A stretch of 64,000 nt of DNA from Pseudomonas fluorescens (GTDB lineage Bacteria; Pseudomonadota; Gammaproteobacteria; Pseudomonadales; Pseudomonadaceae): NCBI RefSeq assembly GCF_000802965.1, contig NZ_JSAK01000006.1, positions 62,001 to 126,000 of the forward strand. Direction: 5' to 3'. Positions 30,390-39,497 of this stretch are shown in pieces. The stretch's first letter is position 1. Each line of letters begins with the position of its first letter. Below the pieces are notes generated by a model, which was not told where the DNA came from, searched no databases, and saw only the letters and a list, made by a program, of their open reading frames with translations. Position numbers and translations under genes: made by a program.

Positions 30390-31475
30390 TCAATGCATCA
30401 GGGTTTGCAGGTTGAACGGGTAGCGATACGACACTGGCCGACCCTTGGCGGAAAGCTTGTGAAAGTCCACGCCGAAGTCCTGTGCCGCTCCCATCGCCAG
30501 CAGGCGCTTGGCCTGTGCCCGATCAATCAGTTGCAACAACGGTATCTGCCGGTCACGCCCGCCGTACTGGCTGACGTCGACACCCTGGTCGTAGTCATGC
30601 AATTGCACCAACGCCCAGCCGCCCAGACTGAAATGCCCACCCAGCAGCACGCTCAGTCGGTTTTCCAGCAAGGCGTGCAAGGCATCGGGTGAATTGTTGA
30701 TGGTGCCGAACAGCGCATCCTTACCGGGTTTGCCACCGGTTTCTTCGTAGGCCTGCATGACGCCGAAGCTCATTTCGTCATTGGCCGTCCAGACCAGCGA
30801 GGTCTGCGGGTAGCGTTTGAACAGCAATTTGGCCTGTTCATAGGCGCGCTCCCGGGTCCAGCCGCCGTACACCAATTGCCGCAAGCGCACCTCGGGGTGT
30901 TCGGCCAACGCGCGACGCATGCCCTTCTCTCGCAACTGCGCGGACGGGGTGACTTTCAATCCCGAGAAGGCCACCAGGTCAATCATTTGTCCGGGGGCGA
31001 CGGGGGGATGGAGCCGAATCAGCTCCTTGAGCATCAGGTACCCGCCCTCTTCATCGTTGGGCACCAGGCTGCCCACCCAATCAGGGTATTTGTCCGGGCG
31101 TGCGCCAAGCAGGTGCATCTGGTCCACGGTCAGGGCGTTGTTGACCAGAAACAGCTTCACACCGCTGCCCTTTGCCAGACGCAGAATTTCCGGAGCGATG
31201 TACTGCTCGTTGACGAACACCAGATAGTCGGGTCGGTTTGGCCCCAGCAGGGCTTCGCGTGCCTGCTTGATGGTGATATCGGAGGTGCGATCGGAATACT
31301 GGATGCGCAGGTCGATGTTCAGGTCCTTGGCCGCGGCCTGCATGAACTGCGAGTAACTGACCCAAAAAGCTTCCCTGGTGGTTCCCGGATTCAGGAACAA
31401 CACTGATTCCGCCTGGGCGCAAGGCCCCGCGACCGTACCCAGCGCCAGTAATGCACCACACAGAAACTTCAACAT
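30390..31475 (-). CDS. Periplasmic substrate-binding protein (sugar-binding/Peripla_BP_4-like)
   Basis: 361-residue exported protein with the type I periplasmic-binding fold of LacI/ribose-binding families: strand SVLFLNPGTTREAFWVSYSQ, then YLVFVNEQYIAPEILRLA, LVNNALT, WTANDEMSFGVMQAYEETGG and FGTINNSPDALHALLENR. A signal peptide (MLKFLCGALLALGTVAGPCAQA) starts at ATG 31475. I prefer this to the upstream ATG at 31508, because that codon lies inside a perfect TATAAT (31512-31507) that is probably the promoter. No ABC permease or ATPase gene is nearby. It may be an orphan sensor-type binding protein for a chemoreceptor, kinase or c-di-GMP protein elsewhere. The ligand is unknown. Confidence 0.82.
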   Translation of the reverse strand: MLKFLCGALLALGTVAGPCAQAESVLFLNPGTTREAFWVSYSQFMQAAAKDLNIDLRIQYSDRTSDITIKQAREALLGPNRPDYLVFVNEQYIAPEILRLAKGSGVKLFLVNNALTVDQMHLLGARPDKYPDWVGSLVPNDEEGGYLMLKELIRLHPPVAPGQMIDLVAFSGLKVTPSAQLREKGMRRALAEHPEVRLRQLVYGGWTRERAYEQAKLLFKRYPQTSLVWTANDEMSFGVMQAYEETGGKPGKDALFGTINNSPDALHALLENRLSVLLGGHFSLGGWALVQLHDYDQGVDVSQYGGRDRQIPLLQLIDRAQAKRLLAMGAAQDFGVDFHKLSAKGRPVSYRYPFNLQTLMH

Positions 31476-31506
31476 TTGTCGCCCGAGCCCCGGAAATTCG
31501 CCGCGC

Positions 31507-31512
31507 ATTATA
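31507..31512 (-). promoter_or_regulatory. -10 box TATAAT of the substrate-binding protein gene
   Basis: A perfect TATAAT on the minus strand, 31 bp before the preferred ATG at 31475. It overlaps an in-frame ATG at 31508, which could not be translated from this promoter. The -35 is weak. Confidence 0.5.
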
Positions 31513-31590
31513 GCCAGCGAACCTTCGCAAAACGGTGTTTATTCCGGTTTTTGTCCGACAATCGTCAGAACGAGGCCCGGACGGGGTCGT

Positions 31591-31704
31591 TTATTGGTGA
31601 CTGACCCAAAATACGGCTGTACCAACGACCAGAATGATCAGGAACAGAATCGCCCAGGCATCGACCGTGCTATCGCTTTTTGTCGCTTTGGTTGGGTTGC
31701 TCAT
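31591..31704 (-). CDS. 37-residue single-pass membrane protein
   Basis: A short frame, ATG 31704 to TAA 31591, encodes a hydrophilic, lysine/threonine-rich start (MSNPTKATKSDSTVDAWA) followed by one strong membrane helix (ILFLIILVVGTAVFWVS) and a short HQ end. A good ribosome-binding site, AAGAGG, lies 7 bp upstream of the start. No homologue is recalled by name. Such tiny membrane proteins are common in pseudomonads but often missed. It sits between the binding-protein gene and the sulfite reductase, in an otherwise gene-free stretch. Confidence 0.68.
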   Translation of the reverse strand: MSNPTKATKSDSTVDAWAILFLIILVVGTAVFWVSHQ

Positions 31705-31997
31705 TGCATCGCCTCTTGTCGGTTTTATCGGTGATTGCATAAAGACTCGACCACAGTAAAGACGACGATTGCCCGCACCACAAACAGGGTCCTTGCAACA
31801 ACGATTCTCATTAGGCGATTTGGTTCTTTACATATACTCAAACATCACTTTTGCGCATAACTGCAAACTGGTATCTTGCCCCGGCTCCGTAGGGAGTGCG
31901 CGGCCGTGCGCGCAGAATTGCAGAGGTTCCATCGGACTCAAGCAAGCACAAAAACGCAGCTGTATCCGAGCGACCCAAGCCTGAGAACAGGACTTAT

Positions 31998-33656
31998 ATG
32001 TACGTATACGACGAGTACGATCAGCGGATCATCGAGGACCGCGTCAAGCAGTTCCGTGATCAGACCCGACGCTATCTGGCAGGTGAGCTGAGCGAAGAAG
32101 AATTCCGCCCCCTGCGCCTGCAAAACGGGCTTTATATCCAGCGATTCGCACCGATGTTGCGGGTTGCGGTGCCGTACGGCCAACTGACTTCGCGCCAGAT
32201 GCGAATGATGGCCAAGATTGCCCGTGACTACGACAAGGGCTATGCGCACATCAGCACCCGGCAGAACGTGCAGTTCAACTGGCCGGCAGTGGAAGACATC
32301 CCGGACATCCTGGCTGAGCTGGCCACCGTGCAGATGCACGCGATCCAGACCAGCGGCAACTGCCTGCGCAACGTCACCACCGACCAGTTCGCCGGTGTTG
32401 CCGCCGACGAGCTGATCGATCCGCGCCCGTGGTGCGAAATCGTTCGTCAGTGGACGACTTTCCACCCGGAATTCGCCTACTTGCCGCGCAAGTTCAAGAT
32501 CGCCGTCAACGGTTCGACCTCCGACCGTGCCGCCATCGAAGTCCACGACATTGGCCTGGAGCCGGTGCACAACGCCGCTGGCGAACTGGGTTTCCGTGTG
32601 CTGGTCGGCGGTGGCCTCGGCCGTACGCCGGTCGTAGGCGCGTTCATCAATGAATTCCTGCCATGGCAAGACCTGTTGAGCTACCTCGACGCCATCCTGC
32701 GGGTTTACAACCGCTATGGCCGTCGTGACAACAAGTACAAGGCGCGAATCAAGATTCTGGTGAAAGCGCTGACGCCTGAAGTCTTCGCCCAGAAAGTCGA
32801 TGCGGAAATGGAACACCTGCGCGGTGGCCAGACCACGTTGACCGAAGCCGAAGTGCATCGCGTCGCCAAACACTTCGTCGACCCGGACTACAAGGCTCTG
32901 GACAACCAGGACGCCGCCCTGACCGAGCTCGACCAGCAAAACCCGGGCTTCGCCCGTTGGCGCGTGCGCAACACCCTGGCCCACAAGAAGCCGGGTTATG
33001 TCGCTGTGACCCTGTCCCTGAAGCCGACCGGTGTTGCACCGGGCGACATCACCGACAAGCAGCTCGACGCCGTTGCCGACCTCGCCGACCGTTACAGCTA
33101 CGGTCAACTGCGCACTTCCCACGAGCAGAACATCATCCTGGCCGACGTTGAGCAGGACAAGCTGTTCACCCTGTGGGGCGAGTTGCGCGAGCAAGGTTTC
33201 GCCACGCCGAACATCGGCCTGCTGACCGACATCATCTGCTGCCCTGGCGGTGATTTCTGCTCCCTGGCCAACGCCAAGTCGATCCCGATCGCCGAATCGA
33301 TCCAGCGCCGTTTCGACGACCTGGACTACCTGTTCGACATCGGTGAACTGGACCTGAACATTTCCGGTTGCATGAACGCCTGTGGTCACCACCACGTCGG
33401 CCACATCGGCATTCTCGGGGTGGACAAGAAAGGTGAAGAGTTCTACCAGGTTTCCCTCGGCGGCAGCGCCAGCCGCGACGCCAGCCTGGGCAAGATCCTC
33501 GGCCCGTCCTTCGCCCAGGAAGCCATGCCTGATGTGATCGAAAAGCTGATCGACGTGTACATCGAACAACGTACCGAAGACGAGCGTTTCATCGACACCT
33601 ATCAGCGTATTGGCATCGACCTCTTCAAGGAACGCGTCTATGCAGCGAATCATTAA
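31998..33656 (+). CDS. cysI: Siroheme-dependent sulfite/nitrite reductase (CysI-type hemoprotein)
   Basis: 552-residue assimilatory reductase that reduces sulfite to sulfide (or nitrite to ammonia) using siroheme coupled to a [4Fe-4S] cluster. The four cluster ligands are clear as Cys415-x5-Cys421 (CCPGGDFCSLANAKS) and Cys458-x3-Cys462 (SGCMNACGHHHVG). The siroheme-contacting HISTRQNVQFNW motif is also present. The ATG at 31998 (MYVYDEYDQRIIEDRVKQFR) is preferred over a frame open to 31896, because it matches pseudomonad CysI length and the earlier codons are arginine-rich leader. The DUF934 gene overlaps its 3' end. No cysJ flavoprotein is near, as usual in pseudomonads. Confidence 0.95.
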   Translation: MYVYDEYDQRIIEDRVKQFRDQTRRYLAGELSEEEFRPLRLQNGLYIQRFAPMLRVAVPYGQLTSRQMRMMAKIARDYDKGYAHISTRQNVQFNWPAVEDIPDILAELATVQMHAIQTSGNCLRNVTTDQFAGVAADELIDPRPWCEIVRQWTTFHPEFAYLPRKFKIAVNGSTSDRAAIEVHDIGLEPVHNAAGELGFRVLVGGGLGRTPVVGAFINEFLPWQDLLSYLDAILRVYNRYGRRDNKYKARIKILVKALTPEVFAQKVDAEMEHLRGGQTTLTEAEVHRVAKHFVDPDYKALDNQDAALTELDQQNPGFARWRVRNTLAHKKPGYVAVTLSLKPTGVAPGDITDKQLDAVADLADRYSYGQLRTSHEQNIILADVEQDKLFTLWGELREQGFATPNIGLLTDIICCPGGDFCSLANAKSIPIAESIQRRFDDLDYLFDIGELDLNISGCMNACGHHHVGHIGILGVDKKGEEFYQVSLGGSASRDASLGKILGPSFAQEAMPDVIEKLIDVYIEQRTEDERFIDTYQRIGIDLFKERVYAANH

Positions 33657-34134
33657 GAACAACGAAGTCGTCGACGAAACCTGGCACCTGCTGCCCAAGG
33701 ATTTCAGCATCGACGAGATCACCAATTGCGACGACTACATCGTGCCGTTGCAACTGTGGCGCGAACACAGCCGCATGCTCCTGGCCCGCGACGGCGGCCT
33801 GGGCATCTGGCTGGACGCCGGTGAAGAAGCCGAAGAAATCGGTGAAGACGTGGCGAATTTCCAGGTCATCGCCTTGAACTTCCCGGCCTTCACCGACGGC
33901 CGCAACTACTCCAACGCGCGTTTGCTGCGTGACCGTTATGGTTTCAAAGGCGAACTGCGGGCGATTGGCGATGTGCTGCGCGACCAGCTGTTCTACATGC
34001 ATCGCTGCGGTTTCGACGCCTTTGCCGTACGTCCCGACAAAGACCCGTACGAAGCACTGGAGGGCCTCAAGGACTTCTCGGTGACCTATCAGGCCGCCAC
34101 TGACGAACCGCTGCCGCTGTTCCGTCGCCGTTGA
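33640..34134 (+). CDS. DUF934 protein, sulfite reductase accessory
   Basis: 164-residue DUF934 protein, the usual companion of CysI in proteobacteria without CysJ. Characteristic blocks are LWREHSRMLLARDGGLGIWL, IALNFPAFTDGRNYSNARLL, ELRAIGDVLRDQLFYMHRCG and FDAFAVRPDKD. Its start overlaps the cysI end by 17 bp in another frame, so translation is coupled. It is thought to help electron delivery or assembly of the reductase; the biochemical role is not established. A stable hairpin follows. Confidence 0.92.
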   Translation: MQRIIKNNEVVDETWHLLPKDFSIDEITNCDDYIVPLQLWREHSRMLLARDGGLGIWLDAGEEAEEIGEDVANFQVIALNFPAFTDGRNYSNARLLRDRYGFKGELRAIGDVLRDQLFYMHRCGFDAFAVRPDKDPYEALEGLKDFSVTYQAATDEPLPLFRRR

Positions 34135-34142
34135 TCGTGATG

Positions 34143-34169
34143 CCTTGAACCCCTTCGCGGGGTTCAAGG
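34143..34169. terminator. Hairpin with UUCG loop after the cysI-DUF934 operon
   Basis: ccttgaacccc and ggggttcaagg form an 11-bp perfect stem around a ttcgc-type tetraloop. There is no strong T-run on either strand. It lies between the convergent DUF934 and effector genes and could act for both. Confidence 0.6.
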
Positions 34170-34191
34170 CCATCCACTTACAAAACGTTTG

Positions 34192-37100
34192 CTACTTCCC
34201 TATCGGAACGCCCCGCCCCAACGCCACCCAGTCTCTGTAGAGCCGCGCCCTGTCCTCCAGCGCGGAAAACATCACGAACGGGTTTTCGGCATCAGCGATG
34301 GTGGTTTCCAATGTTCTTCTCAACCAGCCCCACAACTCATCTGAAGCATCCGCTTCGTGCAGCAGTCGCCAGACCCTTGCCTGCAAGTCCAGGTAACTGA
34401 CCCGAAAATCCGCGGTCAGGCTCAGACCGTCCATTACCCGCAAGAAACCCGTGCTCGAAGGCCTGGCCTTCAGTCGCTGCCAGATCAGTGCCCTCGTCTG
34501 ACGCAACGCCTCGTCGCCCTCACGCAACCAATCGGTAGCGCTGCCATAACTGGCTCCCGGCTCAGCCAGCCACAGGTTGATTCCCGTCAGTTCGCGATGC
34601 CTGACAATGCGCAACAACGTGTCTTCGTCCGTCAATGGATTGCCCCACAATTTGACGCGACCACGGGCTATGGCTTGATTCAACACAGCTTGCGGGACAC
34701 GGCTGATGTGGTTGTCGCGCAGGTCGAGCGACGTCAGGTACGGCTCATCCATGATGCCGATCGGGCACGTTGTAATTCGAGTGTTGCGCAGGTTTACTTC
34801 TCGCAGCTTGTTCATCCCCAGCAGCACCGGCGCCACGTTCAGCGGGTTGTCACTCAGGTCCAGGGCTTTCAGATTGACCAGCTCAGTGAGCTTCGCTGCG
34901 GTGCTCTCCTGAAACTCGAGGGACGTCGCTCTAAGGTTGAGTGCCGTCAGCTGTTTCATCTGCGGGATAACGGGAGGTAATAGCCCTATCAGGCCGCCCT
35001 CGGGGTTGGGTACGACCAGATCAAGACGTTCCAGGCTCAAGCCCTTGAGGTTGGGGAAACTCTCCAGAAACGCATCGAGACTGTCACGAGCCCCCAGAGA
35101 CAGGCCTCGCATCGACAAACCTATGACCTCGTTGAACCGTACGCTCATGTCGGGCAATCGGTGGTATTCCTCAAACTCCAGATCCAGTTTGTATCCGGCA
35201 AACACTCCATTCGAATAACGTTTGCTGGCCTGTGGCGCGCGCTTCTGCCAGATGGCAATCAACTCGTCGGCCAGTTCAGTGCGGGTCTCTCGCTCGTACT
35301 CCATCACATGCTGCGCCAACCCGATGTTATGCGCCGCCACTTGCGCGGCATTCATCCCGGCAGCGCCCTCATCGCCCACTGCCAGGAAGTCGACGTCCAT
35401 GGCATGAATGTCCAGCGCCGTTCGGTCGATCCAGGCAGTCAGGTCAATGTGAAGCTGCTGAAACTGCTGCATCAACCGGTCCAGATGTCTCTGAGCGGCC
35501 TCGCCTGCCACCAGCAACAGAGCATCGGCTTCGCTGTCAGTGAATTCCGGATACAGGTGCTGCACCTGGATCCGCATCATCTGCTGTGTCAGGGCGCTAC
35601 CTTGTGGTGTTGCCGGGTAACCACCGCCGCGCAGTCCTTGCGCGTCGAACGGCAATCCGGAATCCATCCTGCCCAGTCCTAGCATGAACCCGGAACGCGG
35701 TAGCGCCATTTCACTGAGAAGTCGTCGCAACTCAATGGCCTGATCCAGCGAGTGCAAGGCCAGCGCTGTACGTTCTTCAGCAGACAAGAGACTCAGGAGG
35801 GCCACAAACAGGTCAGTACTTTCTTTGGCCGGGTCCGCCACACCTGCCCCGGCATAGCGACCACCCGTTTTGATCAAACGACGGCAGTCCGGCGCATCGA
35901 ACGGGCCGCTACGGTCCAGCACGCGGCCGCTGATCGAGCCATCCAGCACTTCGATTCGCACGCCTTTTGGCCATCCGGGCAAGCGTTCCAGCGAGTGCAA
36001 TGCCAGGACGTTGGTGTCGGAATGAGCGATGAAGCGCAGGTAAAGGCCTTCGTATGCCCGGTTAAGACGCAAATGCTCTTGGTATTGACGCACCTTGCTG
36101 TCCAGACGCTGGAGCACCGGTATGACCTCGGTAGCTTCAGGTGACCGGTTGATATCAACTCCGGAGCGGTCGAGGATCTGCTGCACAACGCTTTTCGGCA
36201 GGCCGGGATACTCGCGCTCGAAAATGCGAACCCATTCAAGCTCTGAATGCTGGAGCGCCTGATAGCGCTGTTTGAACAACTCAGCCCTGGTGCCCGCATC
36301 AGCAACGCCTTCAAGCTCCCGATCGAGCTTGAAACGACTGATGCTGTCGGCCAGTAGCGGCGTCGGTGGACGTCCTGCATGCATCAGCCGCAGCATGTCG
36401 TCATCGACGGTGGTCACCCGGCCAATGTGCGCCAGCAGCTCATCGCTGAAGGTGGCCTCGGGGGCACAGATACCGCGCAGCAACTCCATACGGGATAAGG
36501 CTGTCTGGGGCAGAACTGCCGGCGGCACGCCCGGCCTGGGCACAATCTTGCTCTCTGGCAACCTCTCCACCGTCGTGGCTTCATGCGATAACTCGGCACT
36601 GGAACCGGCCACGTTGAGATCGGCCACCGCTTTTGCCAGAGGCAGCGCATTGAACAATCCGAATATCGTGCGTGACACGCCTTCCGCGCGCTCTTCCGGG
36701 CTTTTGCCATTCACCGCCTCAGCCACGCCATAGCCGGCATCGATGATCCCGGCCAATACCACCACCCCCTCACCACCCGGTACAAACAATGCCAATGGGC
36801 CAAACTGGTTGATCCACTTGACGAGAGGCTCGACGACCGCACTCAAATTGTCTCGATTGACCTGCGCATCGTCGCGGATGCTTTCGACGCTGGCCATGGC
36901 GGTCTTCTTCATGCTCAGCACCAGTTGCGCGAAAGGGTCGGTGCCTGGAGGCGGTGTATCAAAACCAATGTATTGCCGCGGATCCCAAAAGCCATCGTCG
37001 TTGAACAGTCCGGCATTTTTCCCCAAGTGATGTTGCCTGGGGTAAATCGCCATGCCATCCAGCGCGGTCAAGACACCGGCGTGGAAAGTGCCGTCCGCAC

Positions 37101-38082
37101 GATCGTCTTCAACGAAGTGTGCAGCCAGTGACTGTTTCGTGTCTGACGCCGAGGCTTGTTGCACAACCCATTTGCGTAACGTTCGAATGTCAGTGAAAGG
37201 GTGCAAGGGTGACGAATTACCGGGGATGTACAGCAAATAACCGCCGGTAGTGTGCTCGTAAAAACACCAGATGTCCGTCGAGGTGTAGCGATAGAGTTTC
37301 AGTCGACTGACCTCAATCGACGACATCGCGTGGGTCGGCGCTTGCAGTTGCGCCAGGGTCAGGGTGCCCCAGGTTTGATCGGCCGGCAGTCCGGCCGCCT
37401 GCATCGCCAGTGCCAGACCTGCCTCGCCCAAACTGTTTTCCTTGCGTTGCAAGCAGGCCGCAATGACAAATGCTGACTTTACCGATGTTCGCAGCGGGTA
37501 AGGATCGTGTGCCAGGATGCGCTTGTCCGATGGCCAGGTACGGTCGAGGTATTCCTGAAAGTGCCTTTTGAGCTCCAGCTCCCAGACCCATTTCTTGAAG
37601 TCTGCGGGCCGCAGGGCGATTTGCGTCGAAGGGCCATAAGTCTGTGGCTGGGTGCGGCGGTAGATGCCTTCATAGGTGTCATGGTTGCCGTTACCGTGGT
37701 CGGCGAACTCATCGACATTTTCCACGATGCGAACCGAGGGGCCGACGTCGGGGGGCGTGTACAAACCAAACGCGGTTTCGCCAAAACGTCCGTCGCCGAC
37801 GGTTTGCGCGTTGGACAGCAGTGCCTGGAGCAACGTTTGCGACGTGGCGATCCGGCCCTGCTGGATGCCGTCCTGTGGCGGGTGCCCTCGGTAGTTGTAA
37901 TCCAGCGTGACGAGTTGGGCAGTCTGCGGATCGATGTCCTGCCCCCACTTTTTCTTGAGCAGTTGCCCACCAAAAAGCTCGGGGGTTTGCGGTTGCGCAT
38001 CGGCCACGGCCGATTGCAATTCGGCCGGCATTCGCACATTTGGCGCAGGGCTCGGAGGTGCATTGAGCGGAGGGTTAATCAT
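34192..38082 (-). CDS. DUF6543/leucine-rich-repeat protein with a truncated NEL remnant lacking the catalytic Cys
   Basis: 1296-residue relative of the 2209-residue effector. It has the same order: DUF6543-like N-terminus; a hydrophobic segment at ~428-455 (GPLALFVPGGEGVVVLAGII); a shared middle region (LALHSLERLPGWPKGVRIEV is nearly the same as in the large protein); then one LRR block at ~1010-1140 (LKALDLSDNPLNVAPVLLGM). The end resembles the beginning of a NEL domain (LDLQARVWRLLHEADASDEL ... FSALED), but the CxD site reads TTIADAE with no cysteine and the protein stops about 35 residues later. The ATG at 38082 (MINPPLNAPP) is chosen because AAAGGA lies 6 nt before it; the longer frame to 38130 has no such site. 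If made, it cannot be a ubiquitin ligase. Confidence 0.82.
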   Translation of the reverse strand: MINPPLNAPPSPAPNVRMPAELQSAVADAQPQTPELFGGQLLKKKWGQDIDPQTAQLVTLDYNYRGHPPQDGIQQGRIATSQTLLQALLSNAQTVGDGRFGETAFGLYTPPDVGPSVRIVENVDEFADHGNGNHDTYEGIYRRTQPQTYGPSTQIALRPADFKKWVWELELKRHFQEYLDRTWPSDKRILAHDPYPLRTSVKSAFVIAACLQRKENSLGEAGLALAMQAAGLPADQTWGTLTLAQLQAPTHAMSSIEVSRLKLYRYTSTDIWCFYEHTTGGYLLYIPGNSSPLHPFTDIRTLRKWVVQQASASDTKQSLAAHFVEDDRADGTFHAGVLTALDGMAIYPRQHHLGKNAGLFNDDGFWDPRQYIGFDTPPPGTDPFAQLVLSMKKTAMASVESIRDDAQVNRDNLSAVVEPLVKWINQFGPLALFVPGGEGVVVLAGIIDAGYGVAEAVNGKSPEERAEGVSRTIFGLFNALPLAKAVADLNVAGSSAELSHEATTVERLPESKIVPRPGVPPAVLPQTALSRMELLRGICAPEATFSDELLAHIGRVTTVDDDMLRLMHAGRPPTPLLADSISRFKLDRELEGVADAGTRAELFKQRYQALQHSELEWVRIFEREYPGLPKSVVQQILDRSGVDINRSPEATEVIPVLQRLDSKVRQYQEHLRLNRAYEGLYLRFIAHSDTNVLALHSLERLPGWPKGVRIEVLDGSISGRVLDRSGPFDAPDCRRLIKTGGRYAGAGVADPAKESTDLFVALLSLLSAEERTALALHSLDQAIELRRLLSEMALPRSGFMLGLGRMDSGLPFDAQGLRGGGYPATPQGSALTQQMMRIQVQHLYPEFTDSEADALLLVAGEAAQRHLDRLMQQFQQLHIDLTAWIDRTALDIHAMDVDFLAVGDEGAAGMNAAQVAAHNIGLAQHVMEYERETRTELADELIAIWQKRAPQASKRYSNGVFAGYKLDLEFEEYHRLPDMSVRFNEVIGLSMRGLSLGARDSLDAFLESFPNLKGLSLERLDLVVPNPEGGLIGLLPPVIPQMKQLTALNLRATSLEFQESTAAKLTELVNLKALDLSDNPLNVAPVLLGMNKLREVNLRNTRITTCPIGIMDEPYLTSLDLRDNHISRVPQAVLNQAIARGRVKLWGNPLTDEDTLLRIVRHRELTGINLWLAEPGASYGSATDWLREGDEALRQTRALIWQRLKARPSSTGFLRVMDGLSLTADFRVSYLDLQARVWRLLHEADASDELWGWLRRTLETTIADAENPFVMFSALEDRARLYRDWVALGRGVPIGK

Positions 38083-38218
38083 GTGCATTCCTTTGCAAGG
38101 TCGAGGAAAACCAACATAACCACCCGCCATCGAAGGGGCAGCAGGAATGAGCGACGAGCTGCTTCAGAAAATTCGCTGTGATGTGGAGGACGTTGGAAGC
38201 AGCGAGGATTCGCAGGCG

Positions 38219-38245
38219 AAAAAAAACCGGGGCAATGTGCCCCGG
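38219..38245 (-). terminator. Rho-independent terminator of sohB
   Basis: On the minus strand the stem CCGGGGCA...TGCCCCGG (38245-38227) is followed by a run of eight T. It lies just after the sohB stop codon. Confidence 0.88.
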
Positions 38246-38273
38246 CTTGATGTTTTCGATGCAGCTTTGCGCG

Positions 38274-39296
38274 TTACCAGAAACGCTGCTGAGTCAGGCG
38301 GCTCCACCAGCTCAGCAACAGACGATCGACCGAACCGCTGGCCGCCATACCGATACGTTCTTGCAGGCTTTTACGCTCGGCGTAATGCAGATGATAAAGC
38401 TCGGACTGCTTGGCACGTTCGGCGAGGTACTCGTCGCTGGTCTTGAGTTCGTCCACCAGTTGCTTGTCGAGTGCCGCGACACCGAGCCAGATTTCACCGG
38501 TGGCCACATCGTCGATGGCCAATTGCGGCCGGTAGCGAGCAACAAAGTTTTTGAATAGCTGATGAGTGATATCCAGGTCTTCCTGGAATTTCTCCCGGCC
38601 CTTCTCGGTGTTTTCGCCGAACACCGTCAGGGTGCGTTTGTATTCGCCAGCGGTGAGGACTTCGAAGTCGATGTCGTGCTTTTTCAGCAGGCGATTGACG
38701 TTAGGCAACTGCGCCACAACGCCGATGGAACCGAGAATCGCGAACGGCGCGCTGATAATCTTCTGGCCGATGCACGCCATCATGTAGCCGCCGCTGGCCG
38801 CGACCTTGTCGATGCACACGGTCAACGGCACGCCTGCCTCGCGGATACGCGCCAGTTGCGATGACGCCAGGCCGTAGCTGTGCACCATGCCGCCGCCGCT
38901 TTCCAGACGCAGCACCACTTCATCCTTCGGCGTCGCCAGGGTCAGCAGCGCGGTGATTTCGTGACGCAGGCTTTCGGTGGCCGAGGCTTTGATATCACCG
39001 TCGAAATCGAGCACGAACACCCGGGGTTTGGCCTCGGTTTGTTTCTTCTGTTTTTTCTCGGTTTTAGCCTGCGACTTGCGCAAGGCCTTGAGCTGATCCT
39101 TGTCGAGCAGGGTTTGCTCCAGGCGTTCGCGCAACCCTTTGTAGAAATCATTAAGCTTGCTGACCTGCAACTGGCCGGCAGCCTTGCGCCGACCTTTGCT
39201 GCGCAATGCCGCAAAACTGGCCAAGACCACCAGAATGGCGATCACCAGGGTCACGGTTTTGGCCAGGAAACTGGCGTACTCGGTGAGAAACTCCAC
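38274..39296 (-). CDS. sohB: Inner-membrane peptidase SohB (S49 family)
   Basis: 340-residue membrane-anchored serine protease of the SppA/SohB family. It has an N-terminal membrane helix (FLAKTVTLVIAILVVLASFA), a charged coiled linker (KALRKSQAKTEKKQKKQTEA), then the S49 fold with VFVLDFDGDIKAS, LRLESGGGMVHSYGLASSQL and the nucleophile region DKVAASGGYMMACIGQ (Ser of ASGGY), followed by APFAILGSIGVVAQLPNVNR. It probably degrades membrane-associated or mislocalised peptides on the periplasmic side. It is monocistronic with a strong terminator. Confidence 0.94.
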   Translation of the reverse strand: MEFLTEYASFLAKTVTLVIAILVVLASFAALRSKGRRKAAGQLQVSKLNDFYKGLRERLEQTLLDKDQLKALRKSQAKTEKKQKKQTEAKPRVFVLDFDGDIKASATESLRHEITALLTLATPKDEVVLRLESGGGMVHSYGLASSQLARIREAGVPLTVCIDKVAASGGYMMACIGQKIISAPFAILGSIGVVAQLPNVNRLLKKHDIDFEVLTAGEYKRTLTVFGENTEKGREKFQEDLDITHQLFKNFVARYRPQLAIDDVATGEIWLGVAALDKQLVDELKTSDEYLAERAKQSELYHLHYAERKSLQERIGMAASGSVDRLLLSWWSRLTQQRFW

Positions 39297-39497
39297 AGGG
39301 ACTCCTTAAACGATGCGCGGCTCGAACGCGCGCGGGATACCTCCAGCATACCCATGCGCCGGCCTTGCGACCAGCCGCGAAACCTCTGGCAACAGGCCTG
39401 TAACGAGCATTTCAAACAAGCGTATGTTTTTTCATTGACAGCTCACCGCCATCCTCATAACCTCGCCAAACCTTCAACGTACCGGGATGACGCGGAC

